From Rhinopithecus roxellana (taxonomy: Eukaryota; Chordata; Mammalia; Primates; Cercopithecidae): DNA of 64,000 bases. The stretch's first letter is position 1, and every line of letters starts with the position of its first letter. Shown here in pieces: positions 21,340-32,925 of the stretch. Made by a program: the position numbers and the translations under genes. The DNA lies in contig NC_044567.1 in NCBI RefSeq assembly GCF_007565055.1, positions 50,554,260-50,618,259 on the forward strand. The letters are read 5' to 3'. Under the pieces are notes generated by a model. The model saw only the letters and a program-made list of their open reading frames with translations. It was not told the DNA's origin and ran no database searches.

Positions 21340-22380
21340 TCACAAATTAGCATTTTACATGAGTAATGTATGTTCATTATTCAAGAACACTATGGAGATA
21401 GATAATATAGAACTGAAAGTCTCCCAGAATTTTCTATTGATCACCACTGTAAAAAATTGGTACATACTCTTTCCTTTAATTAATCAACTAACTAATTTAT
21501 CATATGTAAATGTACTAATCTTTTTTTTAATGTTTGTGGTTGGCTTAGCGGTAGCCCCCAAAGACATATCCACATCTCAATCTCAAGGTAAGAATGTTAC
21601 CTTATTTGGAAAAAGAATCTTTGCATATGTGACAAAATTATGAATTTTAAGTTGAAGAGATTATTCTGAAATATTCAGGTGGGCCCTAAATGTCATCACA
21701 CATCTCATTATAAGAGGAAGGCAGACAGAGATTTTAACAGAGAGAAGGCCATATGATGATGGAGTTGAGAGAAATTTTAACATGCTGGCCTTGAAGATTA
21801 GAGTGATGTGGTCACAAGTCAAGGAATGCCAGTGGCTACCAGAGGCTGGAAAAGGCAAGAAATGGATTCTCCCTTAGAACCTCTATGGGGAGGACAGCCC
21901 TGCCAACACCTTGGTTTTGGCTCATTGAAACCTATTTCTGACTGACTTCCAGAACTGTAGAATAAATTTCTGTTGTTTTAAGCCCCAAAACCTGTGGTAA
22001 TTTATCATAGCAGCCACTGAAAACGGGTACAATGTTCAAGGCCTAAAATGGAAAACAGCAGTCCACTTCAACCACTTCCAAGCCCCTAGTTTTGTTTCCC
22101 AGAGGCAAATATTTTAAATCCTGGAGCAGTTACTTCCGGAAATTTTCTCCATATTTCTAGTTGAAGTGCATAAATATGTTAGATGTGTGCCCACTGACTT
22201 TGTATTTTTGTTTTAAAAATGTTTAGAAACTCTTATACCTCTTCAACATATACATATATATGCACATGTATGCATATATACACCCTTCTCTTCATCACAC
22301 TCTCAACTTCCAAAATAATTATAACACAACTTTTGGTTGAATCTGTAGTCATATGTGTGTGTGATATATATACGTATATA
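21340..22380 (-). mobile_element. L1M 3' UTR remnant, antisense, split by an LTR
   Basis: 'gagtaatgtatgttcattattc' and 'attgatcaccactg' on the left, and 'cccagaggcaaatatttt', 'acatatacatatatatgcacatg' on the right, match the 3' UTR style of old L1M families. The LTR at 21538-22030 interrupts it. Confidence 0.5.
21538..22030 (+). mobile_element. MLT1-type (ERVL-MaLR) solo LTR
   Basis: Has 'ttaccttatttggaaaaaga', 'ggtgggccctaaatgtcatc', 'gtcaaggaatgccagtggctaccagaggctgg', 'ctgttgttttaagcccc' and a degraded end. It contains an insertion of about 30 bp relative to its relatives near 21770. Confidence 0.8.
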
Positions 22381-22386
22381 TATCAC
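22352..22386 (+). repeat. TG/TA simple repeat
   Basis: ATGTGTGTGTGATATATATA followed by CGTATATATATC. Abuts the truncated Alu on its right. Confidence 0.85.
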
Positions 22387-22390
22387 ATTT

Positions 22391-22626
22391 TCAGCTCACT
22401 GCAACCTTCAGCACCCAGGCTCAAGCCTTCCTCCCACCTCAGCCTCCCCAGTAGCTGGGACTAGAGGTGTGTGCCACCATAAACGGCTAATTTTTAAAAA
22501 AATTTTTTTAGAGACAGGGTTTCACCATGTTGCCCAGGCTGATCTCAAATTCCTGAGCTCAAGCAATCCACCCACTTTTGCCTCCCAAAGAGCTGGGATT
22601 ACAAGTATCAGTCACCGTGCCCAGCC
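22391..22626 (-). mobile_element. AluJ, antisense, tail end missing
   Basis: Starts TCAGCTCACTGCAACCTTC, so the Alu 3' end and tail are lacking, and ends CACCGTGCCCAGCC. The lost part is replaced by the TA/TG repeat. Confidence 0.85.
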
Positions 22627-22639
22627 TGTAGTCATATTT

Positions 22640-24640
22640 TTGTGTCATTTATTACAGTGATATAAACTGTATCATAGCAGTTCTGTGTGGTGTACTCTGT
22701 TTACATTTTCCTTCTTGAAAAACCTTTTGTTTTTCCTGGAGTTAGTAATTGCCTCAAGTTTTTATTTGCCCACTCCTTTTATGTGCATATCACCATAACT
22801 CCATCCTCAAACTCTCTGCCAGAAATAGAAAATGTCTCTCAATATATTCAAGCAAATGAAATAATCTCTGATTTTCATTCTGTCCCTACCTGGGAAATAC
22901 CTTTCCTAGATCTTCTCATCTTCTTGGTTCAATAAGAATTGGTTGCTTTTATATTTGTAACTGTACTGTCATTCTGAAATCCATTTCCCTCTTTACTGTT
23001 GGAGTGTCAACTTTGTTTATCTTCTGTCTCTCTTTCTTCATTGTGCCTCATTAAAATGAAGTTTCAAAATTCTAGTAGCTGCTGAAGAAAGAGTGAATGC
23101 TGTGAACATTCTTTGATTTATTGCATATCTTTATCTTGACTATGCATAGAAATCTAGGAAACTCATTTTACTTCAGAGTTTAGAAGACATTTTCTTACTG
23201 TCTTCTAGCTTCTGGTAGTGTTATTGATAATTTTAATGCTTTTGTTATTTCTGATCTCATGTATGTGATCTTTCTCTGAGAGTTTTTGGGATTTTAATTT
23301 TACCCCATTACTCTGATATTTTATAATATTTTATTCATTATGCTGGACATAAAGTAAGCTTTTAAAATCTGAAAACCTGTAACCTTTAATTATGGAAAAT
23401 TTTCTCATTCTAGTTCTTGGATAATTTTCTCAATTCTAATTTCTTCATTTCCTGGAGCTTTCCTCAGTTACATTTTGAAACTTCTGACTAATTTTTTAAC
23501 ACACTTATCTTTTCCTTACTCTTTTCCATTACTTTGTATTTTTATTCTACTATCTTGATTTCTTTTCAAATATATGTATATACACATTTGTCCATTCTAT
23601 CAAACTTTGTATTTTGGCTCTCATAATTTTAATCTCTAGGAGAAATTTTGTTATTTTTGAAGCTTCTTTTAAAAATCATGTAATTCTTGTTTCATGGATT
23701 TGATATTTTTTACCTCTGTGAGAATGTAAATTGGAGAGTTTTCCTGCATAGTTTTCCCTTCTCCGATTTCTGCATTATATTTGTTTTCTCCAGGCTCCTT
23801 TGCTCTGTTTATCTGCTTTTCAGTTAGAGGTGTTATTCGACTGTTTTAATATCTGGTATGCTTTTGCATTTAAAAGTAAAGCATTGCAGAGATAAGCAGC
23901 TTCATGGGCATGCACTTGACTTCCATTAGGATGCTCCTGCAGGCATGGAGCCATTTTTTTAAAGGAAGATCAACTGACAGTATCTGTAAGAATCCTCTCT
24001 GTTGGGTCAGCTTGACTACCCTCCAATCTTCTGTAAAGGGCTAGAGGACTTCTATTCCTAATTCCCAGTTTTCAGTACAGTAATCTGCACCTCCCACTCT
24101 GCCCAAGCTGTGCAGGGTATTCTTGAGTTATAAGTTCCTCTGGGACAACTTCTTCAGGGAGCAAACCTCCAGTCTCCTGCTAGGTAGGGGAGGGAGAGCT
24201 GTCTGGTTGCTTAAGGTAAAGAAGGGAATGTGGGGGTCAACTTATTTCTTTTATGGAGTTTCAACCAATTCTTTACTTTTAAGCTCCATCCACACCTTAA
24301 TTTTTGAAGACATCTATTGCCTTAAATTCTAAAGTGTTTACAGAGTTCCAGAATGGAAATTGGTTGGCTTCTTGTTTTACCCACCCAGCAACCTTATGGG
24401 CATTTTATTTTGGCTTTCTCTGCTATGCAAAGTTAAATTTTAGTTATCCATCTGTCTTCTAACATTCAAAGTTATCTTGATATTTCTCTGTTTTTTTCTT
24501 TCTTGATCTTCATCTTCATAGGCGCATGCTTTTAACAAAATCTCTTTACATTCATTTTAGTGGGGTCTTGGAGCAGAACAGGGGAAAACACCTAAGTTCT
24601 ACTGACCACATTTTACAAGAGCCTATCTCCTTCTGTCTTC
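22640..24640. other. AT-rich, possibly very old LINE sequence
   Basis: T-rich on this strand with phrases such as 'agaagacattttcttactgtcttctagcttctgg' and 'tgctggacataaag' that resemble decayed L1M/HAL1-type antisense sequence. I could not anchor it to a consensus. Confidence 0.35.
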
Positions 24641-24648
24641 TCTTCCAG

Positions 24649-24708
24649 CTCTGAAGCCAAGATCTCCTCCTCTGAATTGGTGGCTGCAAAACTTCTTTCC
24701 AAGTGCAG
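24649..24708 (+). other. candidate 60-nt exon (unproven)
   Basis: A strong 3' splice site (pyrimidine tract at 24623-24645, CAG at 24646-24648) follows a near-ideal branch site TACTGAC at 24600-24606. A 5' splice site CAG|GTATGT is at 24706-24714. The enclosed 60 nt is open in two frames. No flanking exon or promoter is recognised, so it could be a non-coding transcript exon or chance. Confidence 0.3.
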
Positions 24709-24714
24709 GTATGT

Positions 24715-25352
24715 GGCTACTACCTCTTTTCTCTACGGGATGAGGTTTCTCTGCTCCACGTCCAGTAGGGAAAAGAGAAGCCTCATCCAGCCACAGGGTA
24801 TCCCACTCCAGCGTCACCACTCTGCACCAACCATCTGCTCCCCTTTCCTCTTCCAAATCACAATCTCCTTGGCTATCTTGGTCATAGAGACTCCTCTCCT
24901 CCGTGTCTTCAAGATCTCAATGATCCTTCACCCAACTCTGACTTCCTTCCTGGCACAAGCAGGAGCCCTGTTTCAAAAATTTCTGGTTGGGCTTATTGCC
25001 AAAAGCATCTTAATTTTAATTCTGATATTTTATTTTTGGCTTGTTGCCTTGAGCCTCAGTTTTCTAAAATGAGGGGAAAAAAGTATAATTACCAACTATT
25101 CTGGGTCAAGAGATATCCTGCCATGAACAGAACCTTTAAGCTCTCTGCCTGTTTTTGAACAACACATTCAATACTCTGTAAAATGTAAACCCTACATCTT
25201 TCTGGCTCTCCATGGAATCCATCCTGAACTTGCCTCAAATCATAACTCTAACACCCTAATCTTTCCAGTATCTATTTCAACTGCCTGTTTCTCTCTTTTC
25301 CAATTTTTCCTCATAGTCTTCTTGAAATTAAAGATAAAGTGTGTATGCCTCC
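24715..25352. other. single-copy sequence, possible L2 trace
   Basis: 25130-25330 is CT-rich with 'ctccatggaatccatcctgaac', faintly L2-like. Nothing firm. Confidence 0.3.
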
Positions 25353-25741
25353 TGCAGTGGGCTCAATAATACCCTTCTCCCACAGAAGATGTCCATGTCT
25401 GAATCCTCAGAAACTGTGAATGTTACCTTATATGGCAGAAGGAACTTTTCAGATGTGTTAAAAATCTTAAGATGGAGAGATAATCTCGGATTATTCATTC
25501 AGGTGAACCCAATGTACTCACAGGTGGCCTTTCTAAGAGGAGGTCAGAGAGCTGGTTCACGCTCTGTCTGCCACATGAGGTTACAATGAAAGTCAGCAGT
25601 CTGCAATCCAGAATAGGGCCCTCACTCACGTGGCACTGTGATCTTAGGCTTCCAGCCTCCAGACTGAGAAGTAAATTTCTGTTGTGTAGAAGTCACCCAA
25701 TCTATGGTACCTTCTTATAGCAGCTAGAACTGACTAGGACA
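25353..25741 (+). mobile_element. MLT1-type (ERVL-MaLR) solo LTR
   Basis: 'gtgggctcaataatacccttctcccacag' near the start, 'gaatgttaccttatatggcag', 'ccagcctccagactgagaag' and 'taaatttctgttg', then 'cagctagaactgactagga' at the end. Complete layout in sense orientation. Confidence 0.8.
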
Positions 25742-26354
25742 GTTGTGTTCATGTCTTGATTCCTGGTCCGAACAATTTCTTAAAATAAAACACTATCAGT
25801 TAAGGGATTTAATTTGCAGTAGCTTTTGCATTGGGGGAAATGGATAAGATAATGGGTATAAAGAACCCCTAATATGCAGAGAGACAGAACAAGTTCAAGC
25901 CACTTACTTTGTGCCTTTAAACAAATCACTTAACATTTGTAAGCACCTATTCCTTTACCTATACCATCTTGATTCTCTATTTGGACATTTCCCAGTGACA
26001 TGGATGCTCAAGTCTTTATGGGCAACCCATTTTATCACTGCAGTATTTATACCCCCTTCTTTCTTTTTGCGTTGACCTTGTTATCTTTGTTCCACTTCCC
26101 TGACATCTGTCTCCACACATGCCATGAATTAATTATCTCTGCCTCCAAGCTCCATAGGTTGATGGAGCAGAAAGGAGATGAGATTTCCCCTTATGGGTCT
26201 GCATGGATCCTGAGATCGGACTTCTGCACCACTGTCCATCCCTCTCCAACCACATTATGTCACTGCCACCAGCAAGCCATGTGGCAAGAGAGACACACTG
26301 CCTAGTCTGTTTCCCTAGAAAGCACAATCCCCACCACAGGTAAAGAAGCTCCAT
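25742..26354. other. single-copy sequence, small MIR-like trace
   Basis: 'aacaaatcacttaacatttg' near 25920 may be a MIR core. Frames at 26000-26408 resemble no family I know. Confidence 0.35.
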
Positions 26355-26690
26355 TTGTTCATTCATCCATCTAGTCATCCTTTTAATCAACAAATAGTTA
26401 CTGACCATCTATTATGTGTCAAGCAGTCTGTTAGATCCCACACACACAAGGAAAAACAAGACAAAAGCCAACCTTTGAAGTGCTGCAGGGAACTGACTGG
26501 ATAATGGAGGAAACAGGTCCAGAAATCCACAACCGCTCTGTAGGAGCTATGATCAACAGAAGTGTACCTGGGATGTGGCACCTGTGTACCTGGGTCAGGT
26601 CTGCAATCTGGTGAGGTCATGGGAGGCTTCCCAGAGGATATAATGCCTGAGATTTCAAGAATGAGAAGAAATAGGACTCACACATTTACT
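26355..26690. repeat. ancient interspersed repeat, same family as 19025-19910
   Basis: 'tcaacaaatagttactgaccatc', 'attatgtgtcaagcagtctg', then 'ggaggcttcccagaggatat' and 'gagatttcaagaatgagaag' in the same order as the other copies. Confidence 0.6.
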
Positions 26691-26774
26691 TTTACTTTGT
26701 TTCTGGACTTTCTGATTCTTTTAATAGGGAATGATAAAATACGATTGATGAAGAGGCCTTTAAAGATTACATAA

Positions 26775-26850
26775 ACTAGTCATCTGATTTTACAAATATG
26801 AAAACTGAGGGAGAAGAAAGGTTAAGGCATATCCAAGCATATTGGTGGGG
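26775..26850 (-). repeat. MIR fragment, antisense
   Basis: 'gattttacaaatatgaaaactgagg' followed by 'ggttaaggcatatccaag' is the reversed MIR core. Confidence 0.5.
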
Positions 26851-27054
26851 ATGCTTGAGGAAATCCTACTAAAGCAGTTTGGGTCCTTGTGGCAAGAGTT
26901 ATCATACCATGAGGCTTTTTCCTGGGTCACCAAATTCACCTAGAGATTAGTTGAAGCCTGCAGGCCCTGGGTTATAAATAAGATGATGCTGTTTTGTTAA
27001 AAAGCAGTCGTTTGAGTGGGGGCACAGTGCTGGCTTTATAATTTTAATTTTAAG

Positions 27055-27188
27055 TTTTTTGAGACAGGGTCTTGCTCCAGGCTGTCATTCAGGGACACGA
27101 ACATGGCTCACTGCAGCCTCCAGCTCCTGGTCTCAAGCCATCCTCCCACCTCAGCCTCCCAAAGTGCTGAGATTACAGGTGTGAGCCA
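27055..27188 (-). repeat. Alu monomer (FLAM-like), antisense
   Basis: GAGACAGGGTCTTGCTCCAGG through CAGCCTCCCAAAGTGCTGAG to GTGTGAGCCAAC. One arm only. Confidence 0.8.
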
Positions 27189-27582
27189 ACACAGTACAGT
27201 GCTGGTTTGAACTGTAAGAGTGGTGTTGTGCTTGGGTAACACAATTTGAAGGTGCAGTGGGGCACCTGTGCCTCTGCTGCACTGCAGCCCAGACTGGAGC
27301 CCATTCTCTCTTCAGGAACATCTGGCAAGCAAGTCACCCATGTTGGTCTGTGATGTGCAGTTCTACCTGCTGAAATGTCCCTTTTCTCTCCCAGTACTCA
27401 TCATGGATACATGAGCTTCTCTTGAACTCCCTCTCCCACCAATCTTGATGCATTTGCCACAGTTATACCCACCTGGGTCAGAGTCAGGGAGCCTCATCCT
27501 CCTCCATATGGGGTCAAAGGGTGGCGGGGTGGGGAGCAATGAATCTCACTTTTGTTTTCCCTGGGTCTGGTCAGTCTGTACT
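27189..27582. other. single-copy sequence, nothing recognised
   Basis: No repeat or gene recognised. Confidence 0.4.
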
Positions 27583-27948
27583 TGTATTACTCTGTTCTCA
27601 CACTACTATAAAGAACTACCTGAAACTGAGTAATTTATAAAGAAAATAGGTTTAATTGACTTACAGTTCTACATGGCTGGGGAGGCCTCAGGAAATTTAC
27701 AATCATGGTGGAAGGTGAAGGGGAAGCAAATACATCTTATCACGGAAAAGCTGAAGAGAGAGAGAGAGTGAAGCGGGAAGTGCCACTTTTAAACCATCAG
27801 TTCTTATGAGAACTCACTCACTGTCTTGAGAACAGCAAGGGGGAATCCACCCCCATGATCCAATCACCTCCCACCAGGTCCCTCCTCTGATACGCAGGGA
27901 TTACAATTTGACATGAGATTTGGGTGGGGACACAAAACCAAACCGTGA
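27583..27948 (-). mobile_element. MST/THE1-type solo LTR, antisense
   Basis: Reads TGTATTACTCTGTTCTCACA at the left (reverse of the LTR end) to 'acatgagatttgggtgggg' and 'aaaccgtga'. Near-perfect 5-bp duplications GTACT/GTCCT flank it at 27578-27582 and 27949-27953. Confidence 0.9.
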
Positions 27949-27953
27949 GTCCT

Positions 27954-28487
27954 CTTTGTGTAAGAATCTTCTGTAAGTTTCACCTTCAGAACCAGGAAAT
28001 TAGTCTCTGACCTTTCTAAAACCCCAAGGTCCCTGGGGTGATAAATGACAGCTAATTTCATAAATGAGGCCTCCTGACTCAATCCAATCATCATCCCCCT
28101 TTTCTCCAAAGCTCCCATGACGTAACAGTAGATGGAGAAAGGAATTCCCAGGAACGAATATAGGAAAACCTTTGGAGAAGTTATCGAGTCTAAAACAGTC
28201 TGTACGGAGCTAATCCCTGTCTTCTTTCAGGGAAGTTTCACTGAACCACTTGACCTCCAGGGATGACTGCTTACAGTTTCAGTTTGGAACAGCTGCCTTC
28301 TGTGCAGGCAATGGGGATGTGCACATAACGTAGAGGCTGGATGTTTGCAAGCCACTGTAGCTTTTCTAAGTCATTGTTCTGGCCCCGCAGCACACAACAC
28401 ACACTGAGCCACAAGAGGGCTCCAGCACAGGCTCCCTATAATCTTTGCTCCCAAGCATCTTCTTTGACTTGCTGTTTGCATCTGTTA
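27954..28487. other. single-copy sequence, nothing recognised
   Basis: No repeat or gene recognised. Confidence 0.4.
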
Positions 28488-28988
28488 GTTATGTATTGCG
28501 ACATAACAAGTTGCCCCCCAAAACTTGATGGCTTAAAGCAAAGCATGTATTATTTCATAGTTTCTGTGGGTAAAGAATTCGGGCATGATTTAGCAGGTCT
28601 TCTGCCTCTGGGGTCTCCCATGGTGCAACCAAGGTGATGGCAGGAACTGTAGTGGTCTCAAGACTCAACTGGGGGTGATGGTGGAGCTTTACTTCCAAGC
28701 TTACTCATATGGATTTTGGCAGGATTCAGATCCTTGTCTGAAGACCTTCTTCAGTTCCTTGACATAGTATAATATAATGCATCAGGTATCAGAGCAAGTG
28801 AAGGGCAAGAAAGAGCCAGCCCGATGGAATTCAGTTTTTATGACCTGATCTTGGAAATGACACCCTATCATGCTTGCTCTATTTATTAGGAGCAGGTCAC
28901 TAGGTCCAGCCCACTTGAGAGGGGTGGAGATTACATAAGTTGTGAATACCAGGAGGCTGGTTGCTGGGGGCCATCTTGGAAGGCTGCT
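28488..28988 (-). repeat. LTR-like interspersed repeat, antisense
   Basis: Same layout as 6205-6692: 'gttagttatgtattgcgacataac', 'aaaacttgatggcttaaagcaa', 'gtcactaggtccagccca' and 'gaataccaggaggctgg' with 'gggggccatcttggaaggctgc'. Family name uncertain. Confidence 0.65.
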
Positions 28989-29435
28989 ATATTAGTTTCC
29001 TCGGGCTTACCATATGACAAACCGGGTGGCTTAAAACAACAGAAATGTATTCTGTCACAGTTTTGGAGGCTAAAAGTCCAAAATTGAAGTTTCAACAGGG
29101 TCACGCTCTTTCTGAATGCTGGAGGGGAGGGTCCTTCTTTGCCTCTTCCTAACATCTGGCGGTTGCAGCAATCCTTGGTGATCTGTGCAGTTGTACAAGT
29201 TCAATCTCTTCTCCGTCCTCACATGGCATTCTCCTCTTTGTCAGTGTGTGTGTCTCTTTGTCCAAATGTCCCTCTCCTTGTAAGGACACCAGTCATATTG
29301 AATTCAGGACCCACTCTAATTCAGTGTGATTTTATCTTAACCTGATTACATCTGCAGACCCCATTCCTAAATAGTCACATTCACAGGTTCCAGGTAGATG
29401 TGAATTTGGAGGTAATACTATTCAGTGCAGTATAG
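28989..29435 (-). mobile_element. MLT1-type LTR, antisense
   Basis: 'tattagtttcctcgggctta', 'ggtggcttaaaacaacagaaatg', 'aaggacaccagtcatattg' and 'tgattacatctgcagacccc' are the reverse of the LTR layout seen at 3788-6090. It abuts the preceding repeat directly. Confidence 0.8.
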
Positions 29436-29889
29436 CTGCCAACTGGTGCCTCTTGGCAAATCAGTGCAGGTTTAGGACCATCCTAACCCAATGCTGATCC
29501 AGAGATTTTTAATAGCAAAATAGTTAATGCATTTGTCTCCTGTAATCCCCTGGGATCTGGACAATATTTCTGTTGAGAACAAGGCTTTGAGGGATTTAGT
29601 AGCTAAGGCAAAGACATCAGAGCAAACTAGTTATGTCTTTTTGATCTTAAAGTCAATTATTTTCAATCCCCTTTCTCTTTCAATACATCTGAAACTGTGG
29701 CACATTTCCTTACAAGATTGTATCTCACTAAAGCAGAGCTTCTCAAGTTGGGGGTGGGCATGCCTTTTTGGTGGGGAGAAGTGACTGGGTGGGTGCATGT
29801 TGTTTGAATATAACTCTTATATTGACTGCTTCACCCCACTCCCCATGAGGTGATATTTGGTAATATGTAAAACAATGTAAAATGGACAC
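29436..29889. other. single-copy sequence, nothing recognised
   Basis: No repeat or gene recognised. Confidence 0.4.
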
Positions 29890-30475
29890 CCTCACTAAAC
29901 CATCAATTTACAGCAATTTCACCCGTACATATACAGTACACTTAAGGTACTCAATCAGTCCTAGAGAAACTTACATAAAAGCATGCAATGAAGCATGTAA
30001 AAGAATGTTCATTGCAACATTCATTGTGTGTAATGACACAAATTTGGAAGCAACACAAATATCCTTTAGTAGTGGAATGGCTAACTAAATGGTGATTTAA
30101 ATATATAATATTCCTAAAATGGAATATTATACAGCAATTAAACAGGCTAGATCTCTAAGAATGCATTAAAAATAGATCTTGAAAACCATGCCGAGTGAAA
30201 AAAAGCAAATTGCAAAACATTACATATTGAATGGTGCCATTTATGTTAAATAAAAACACACCAAACAATACTACATTATCTTTATGTGCATGTATATGTG
30301 GCAGTAAAAGTTTAAAAACCATGAACAGGAAGGAAATCAGCCAAGTTCATGGATCTCGATTGCCTTTAGGCTTTGGAGAGAGAACAATGAGACTGAAGAG
30401 GAGATCAAAGAGGATTTCGACTTTATTTCTTTTACACATATCTTTTTAGAAACCTAAAACAAAACAACCAAATGT
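29890..30475 (+). mobile_element. L1M ORF2 end and 3' UTR
   Basis: 'aatgttcattgcaacattcattg', 'ggaatggctaactaaatgg', 'aatggaatattatacagcaatt' and 'gagtgaaaaaaagcaaattgc' are the standard end of ORF2 in old L1s, sense orientation. Confidence 0.8.
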
Positions 30476-30517
30476 TGTTGTTTCACTGGTATTTGTTATA
30501 TTAGGTGATTTTGTGAC

Positions 30518-30684
30518 TTTTTTTTTTTTTTTCAGACAGGGTCTCACTCTGTAGCTCAGGTTGGAGAACAGTGGCACAGTCATAGTTTACTGCTGCAGCC
30601 TTGAATTTCTGGCCTCCAGCAATCCTCCCACCTCACCCTCCTGAGTAGCTGGGACTACAGGCACGAGCCACCATGCCAGGCTAA
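30518..30684 (-). mobile_element. AluJ fragment, antisense
   Basis: T15 run, CAGACAGGGTCTCACTCTG, through 'gagtagctgggactacaggc' to GGCTAATTTATTATTATTAT. Only the 3' half is present; a TTA repeat separates it from the next Alu. Confidence 0.85.
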
Positions 30685-30699
30685 TTTATTATTATTATT

Positions 30700-30858
30700 A
30701 TTTTGAGTCAGGGTTCTCTCTCTGTCACTTAGTCTGAAGTGCAGTGGCAGGATCACAGCTCACTACAACCTCAAAGTCCTGGGCTCAAGTGATCCTCTTG
30801 CCTCAGCCTCCTGAGTAACCAGGACTACAGGAAGATGCTGCTGCACTTGGCTAATGTT

Positions 30859-30894
<36 letters not shown>

Positions 30895-31308
30895 AGACGG
30901 AGTCTGGCTCTGTCGCCCAGGCTGGAGTGCAGTGGCCGGATCTCAGCTCACTGCAAGCTCCGCCTCCTGGGTTTACGCCATTCTCCTGCCTCAGCCTCCC
31001 GAGTAGCTGGGACTACAAGCGCCCGCCACCTCGCCCGGCTAGTTTTTTGTATTTTTTTAGTAGAGACGGAGTTTCACCATGTTAGCCAGGATGGTCTCGA
31101 TCTCCTGACCTTGTGATCCGCCCGTCTTGGCCTCCCAAAGTGCTGGGATTACAGGCTTGAGCCACCGCGCCCGGCCTTAATTTTTTTTTTATAGGGACAG
31201 GGTCTCACTGTGTTGCCCAGGCTGGTCTCCAACTTCTGTCCTCAAGCAATCCTCACACCTCAGCCTCCCAAAATGCTAGGATTACAAGCATGAACTACTG
31301 TGCAAAGC
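30700..31308 (-). mobile_element. AluJ, antisense, split by AluY
   Basis: The right arm (30700-30856) and left arm (31191-31308) of one old Alu, separated by the younger AluY. The second part begins 'atagggacagggtctcactg' and ends 'actactgtgcaaagccc'. Confidence 0.85.
30870..31176 (-). mobile_element. AluY, Old World monkey subfamily (AluYRa-like)
   Basis: In reverse it contains GGCCGGATCTCAGCTC, 'cgcccggctagttttttg' and 'caggcttgagccaccgcgc', the combination typical of cercopithecoid AluY. T37 tail in front. The target duplication TTAATTTTTTTTTT lies at 30857-30870 and 31177-31190, in the A-rich linker of the older Alu. Confidence 0.95.
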
Positions 31309-31959
31309 CCATTTTTAAACTTTTAAAAATAAGAAAGAAGAATGGAAATAAGGCCCTGATTTGTAATGACTAAATTCCCATGGGAACATGGCTCGCTGGA
31401 GTTGTAAAGCACCACTTGTGTGCCCATGGGCAGGATTAGGATGCCCTGGCTACTAAGACAAGCACAAAGAGGATGGACAGAGCTGTGTTTTTACATCCTA
31501 GTTTTAACTGAGTTATAGAATCCCCCAGATATTCATTGTTAGACCACTCACTAAATTTCTACCATGGCAATGTAACAGCAGAACATCCTTAGATCTAGAA
31601 CAAGAGGGAAGGAGCGGCCTGAATTCCTGATATCTTTCTCATTCTGGTTTACATGAAGGCTGTCCAAATCTCAGTCACTGTTTTTGGATTTCTGTGAGAT
31701 GTCACTGTCCCCTTCTAACGGCATCTTTTCCATCTCTTTCAGCAATCAACCGCAGGGGATAACATCTGCCTGTAGTCAAAATGGCCATGTCCAAAATAAG
31801 ATCATGTCCCTAGAGGTCAGTGTCAGAATAAGAGCCAAACCACATGGCTAAAATTGTACAGCCATCATCTAGATACAGAGAGAAAGTGGCTTGGAGGGCC
31901 TAGAATTCAACATGCTCCACCTGAACTCACGAACTCCTCTAATCACACCGCCAACTGCT
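31309..31959. other. single-copy sequence, nothing recognised
   Basis: No repeat or gene recognised. Confidence 0.4.
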
Positions 31960-32925
31960 TGATCGCTCAATCCAGAAATCCCAGAATCATGATTAACATC
32001 TCTTTCTCCATTGTTACATAGAGTTAATCAATTGATCACTAAAAGCTACCCAATCTCCCTTCTCAACACCTATCAAAGCCACCCGTTTGGCTTCATCTCA
32101 CTTGCTCTCCTCACAGTCCAGAAATCCAGGCCCGGACAACGTATTTAGCTTGCAGGAACAGCCTTCTAACTGGTTCATCCTGACACCCCCGTTTTCAATG
32201 TCATCTCCATAATAGCCAGAGTGATCTTTCACAAACAAATCTGATCATGTCCCTCCACTCCTTAAAACCTTCAATGATTTCTTTGGATCTTATGGATAAA
32301 GACTCAAACCTTCAGTGGCTTATGATGTCTTCCCTGATGACCCTTGACTACCTCTTCACCTCTATCCCCATGTTCCAATCACACTGTAACAGATACACCC
32401 CTTTGGAAGGGCTTGCAATGGAGAGGACGTCTTGCTAAGGACCTGATCCTGCACTCTGAGGCTAGGCACTGAGAGTTGGGCTCAAACTGGGAGCTATTTC
32501 CAAACTCGGGCTTTAATTACTTATCCTTGGACTTGAAATGGACTTACTGTCATCAGCTCTCCATATTTGCCACTCTTCAAGATCCAGCTCAAACGCCACC
32601 TCCTAAAGATGCCTCCCATGACTGCATCTCCTGCTCTCGACACATGCACTCAGAATTATTCTCTATATGTCTGTTTGAATAACATTTTAAAGATTCCTCT
32701 CCTCAAGCCATCTGTCTGTCATGACTGCATCTCCTGTCCTCAACACACACACTCAGAATTATTCTCTGTATGTCTGTGTTTGAATATCATTGTATGGATT
32801 CTTCTCCTCAAGTCATCTGTCTGTCTTTCCTTCTACAACTATGAAGGCAGGAGTTATGCTTCGCTCTGACTCTCTAACCTAACAAGGCACTTCAGTACAG
32901 CATGTGCTCGGTAAAGATGAATGGA
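31960..32925 (+). mobile_element. L2 (LINE) 3' part, long
   Basis: 'cagccttctaactggttcatcc', 'ataatagccagagtgatctttcac', 'ctgatcatgtccctccactcc', 'ttaaaaccttcaatgatttc', 'cagctcaaacgccacctcc' and 'aaggcacttcagtacagcatg' follow the L2 3' order over almost 1 kb. It carries an internal tandem duplication (32617-32822). Confidence 0.85.
32617..32822 (+). repeat. 103-bp tandem duplication inside L2
   Basis: Units 32617-32719 and 32720-32822 both start CATGACTGCATCTCCTG and end CATCTGTCTGTC. They differ by a modest number of substitutions, fewer than L2 differs from its consensus. Confidence 0.85.

Noticed and set aside
24649..25072. Protein-coding continuation of the exon-like segment through the 131-aa frame
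   Set aside because: The frame reads through the good donor site and shows no recognisable domain, so I keep only the splice-signal observation.
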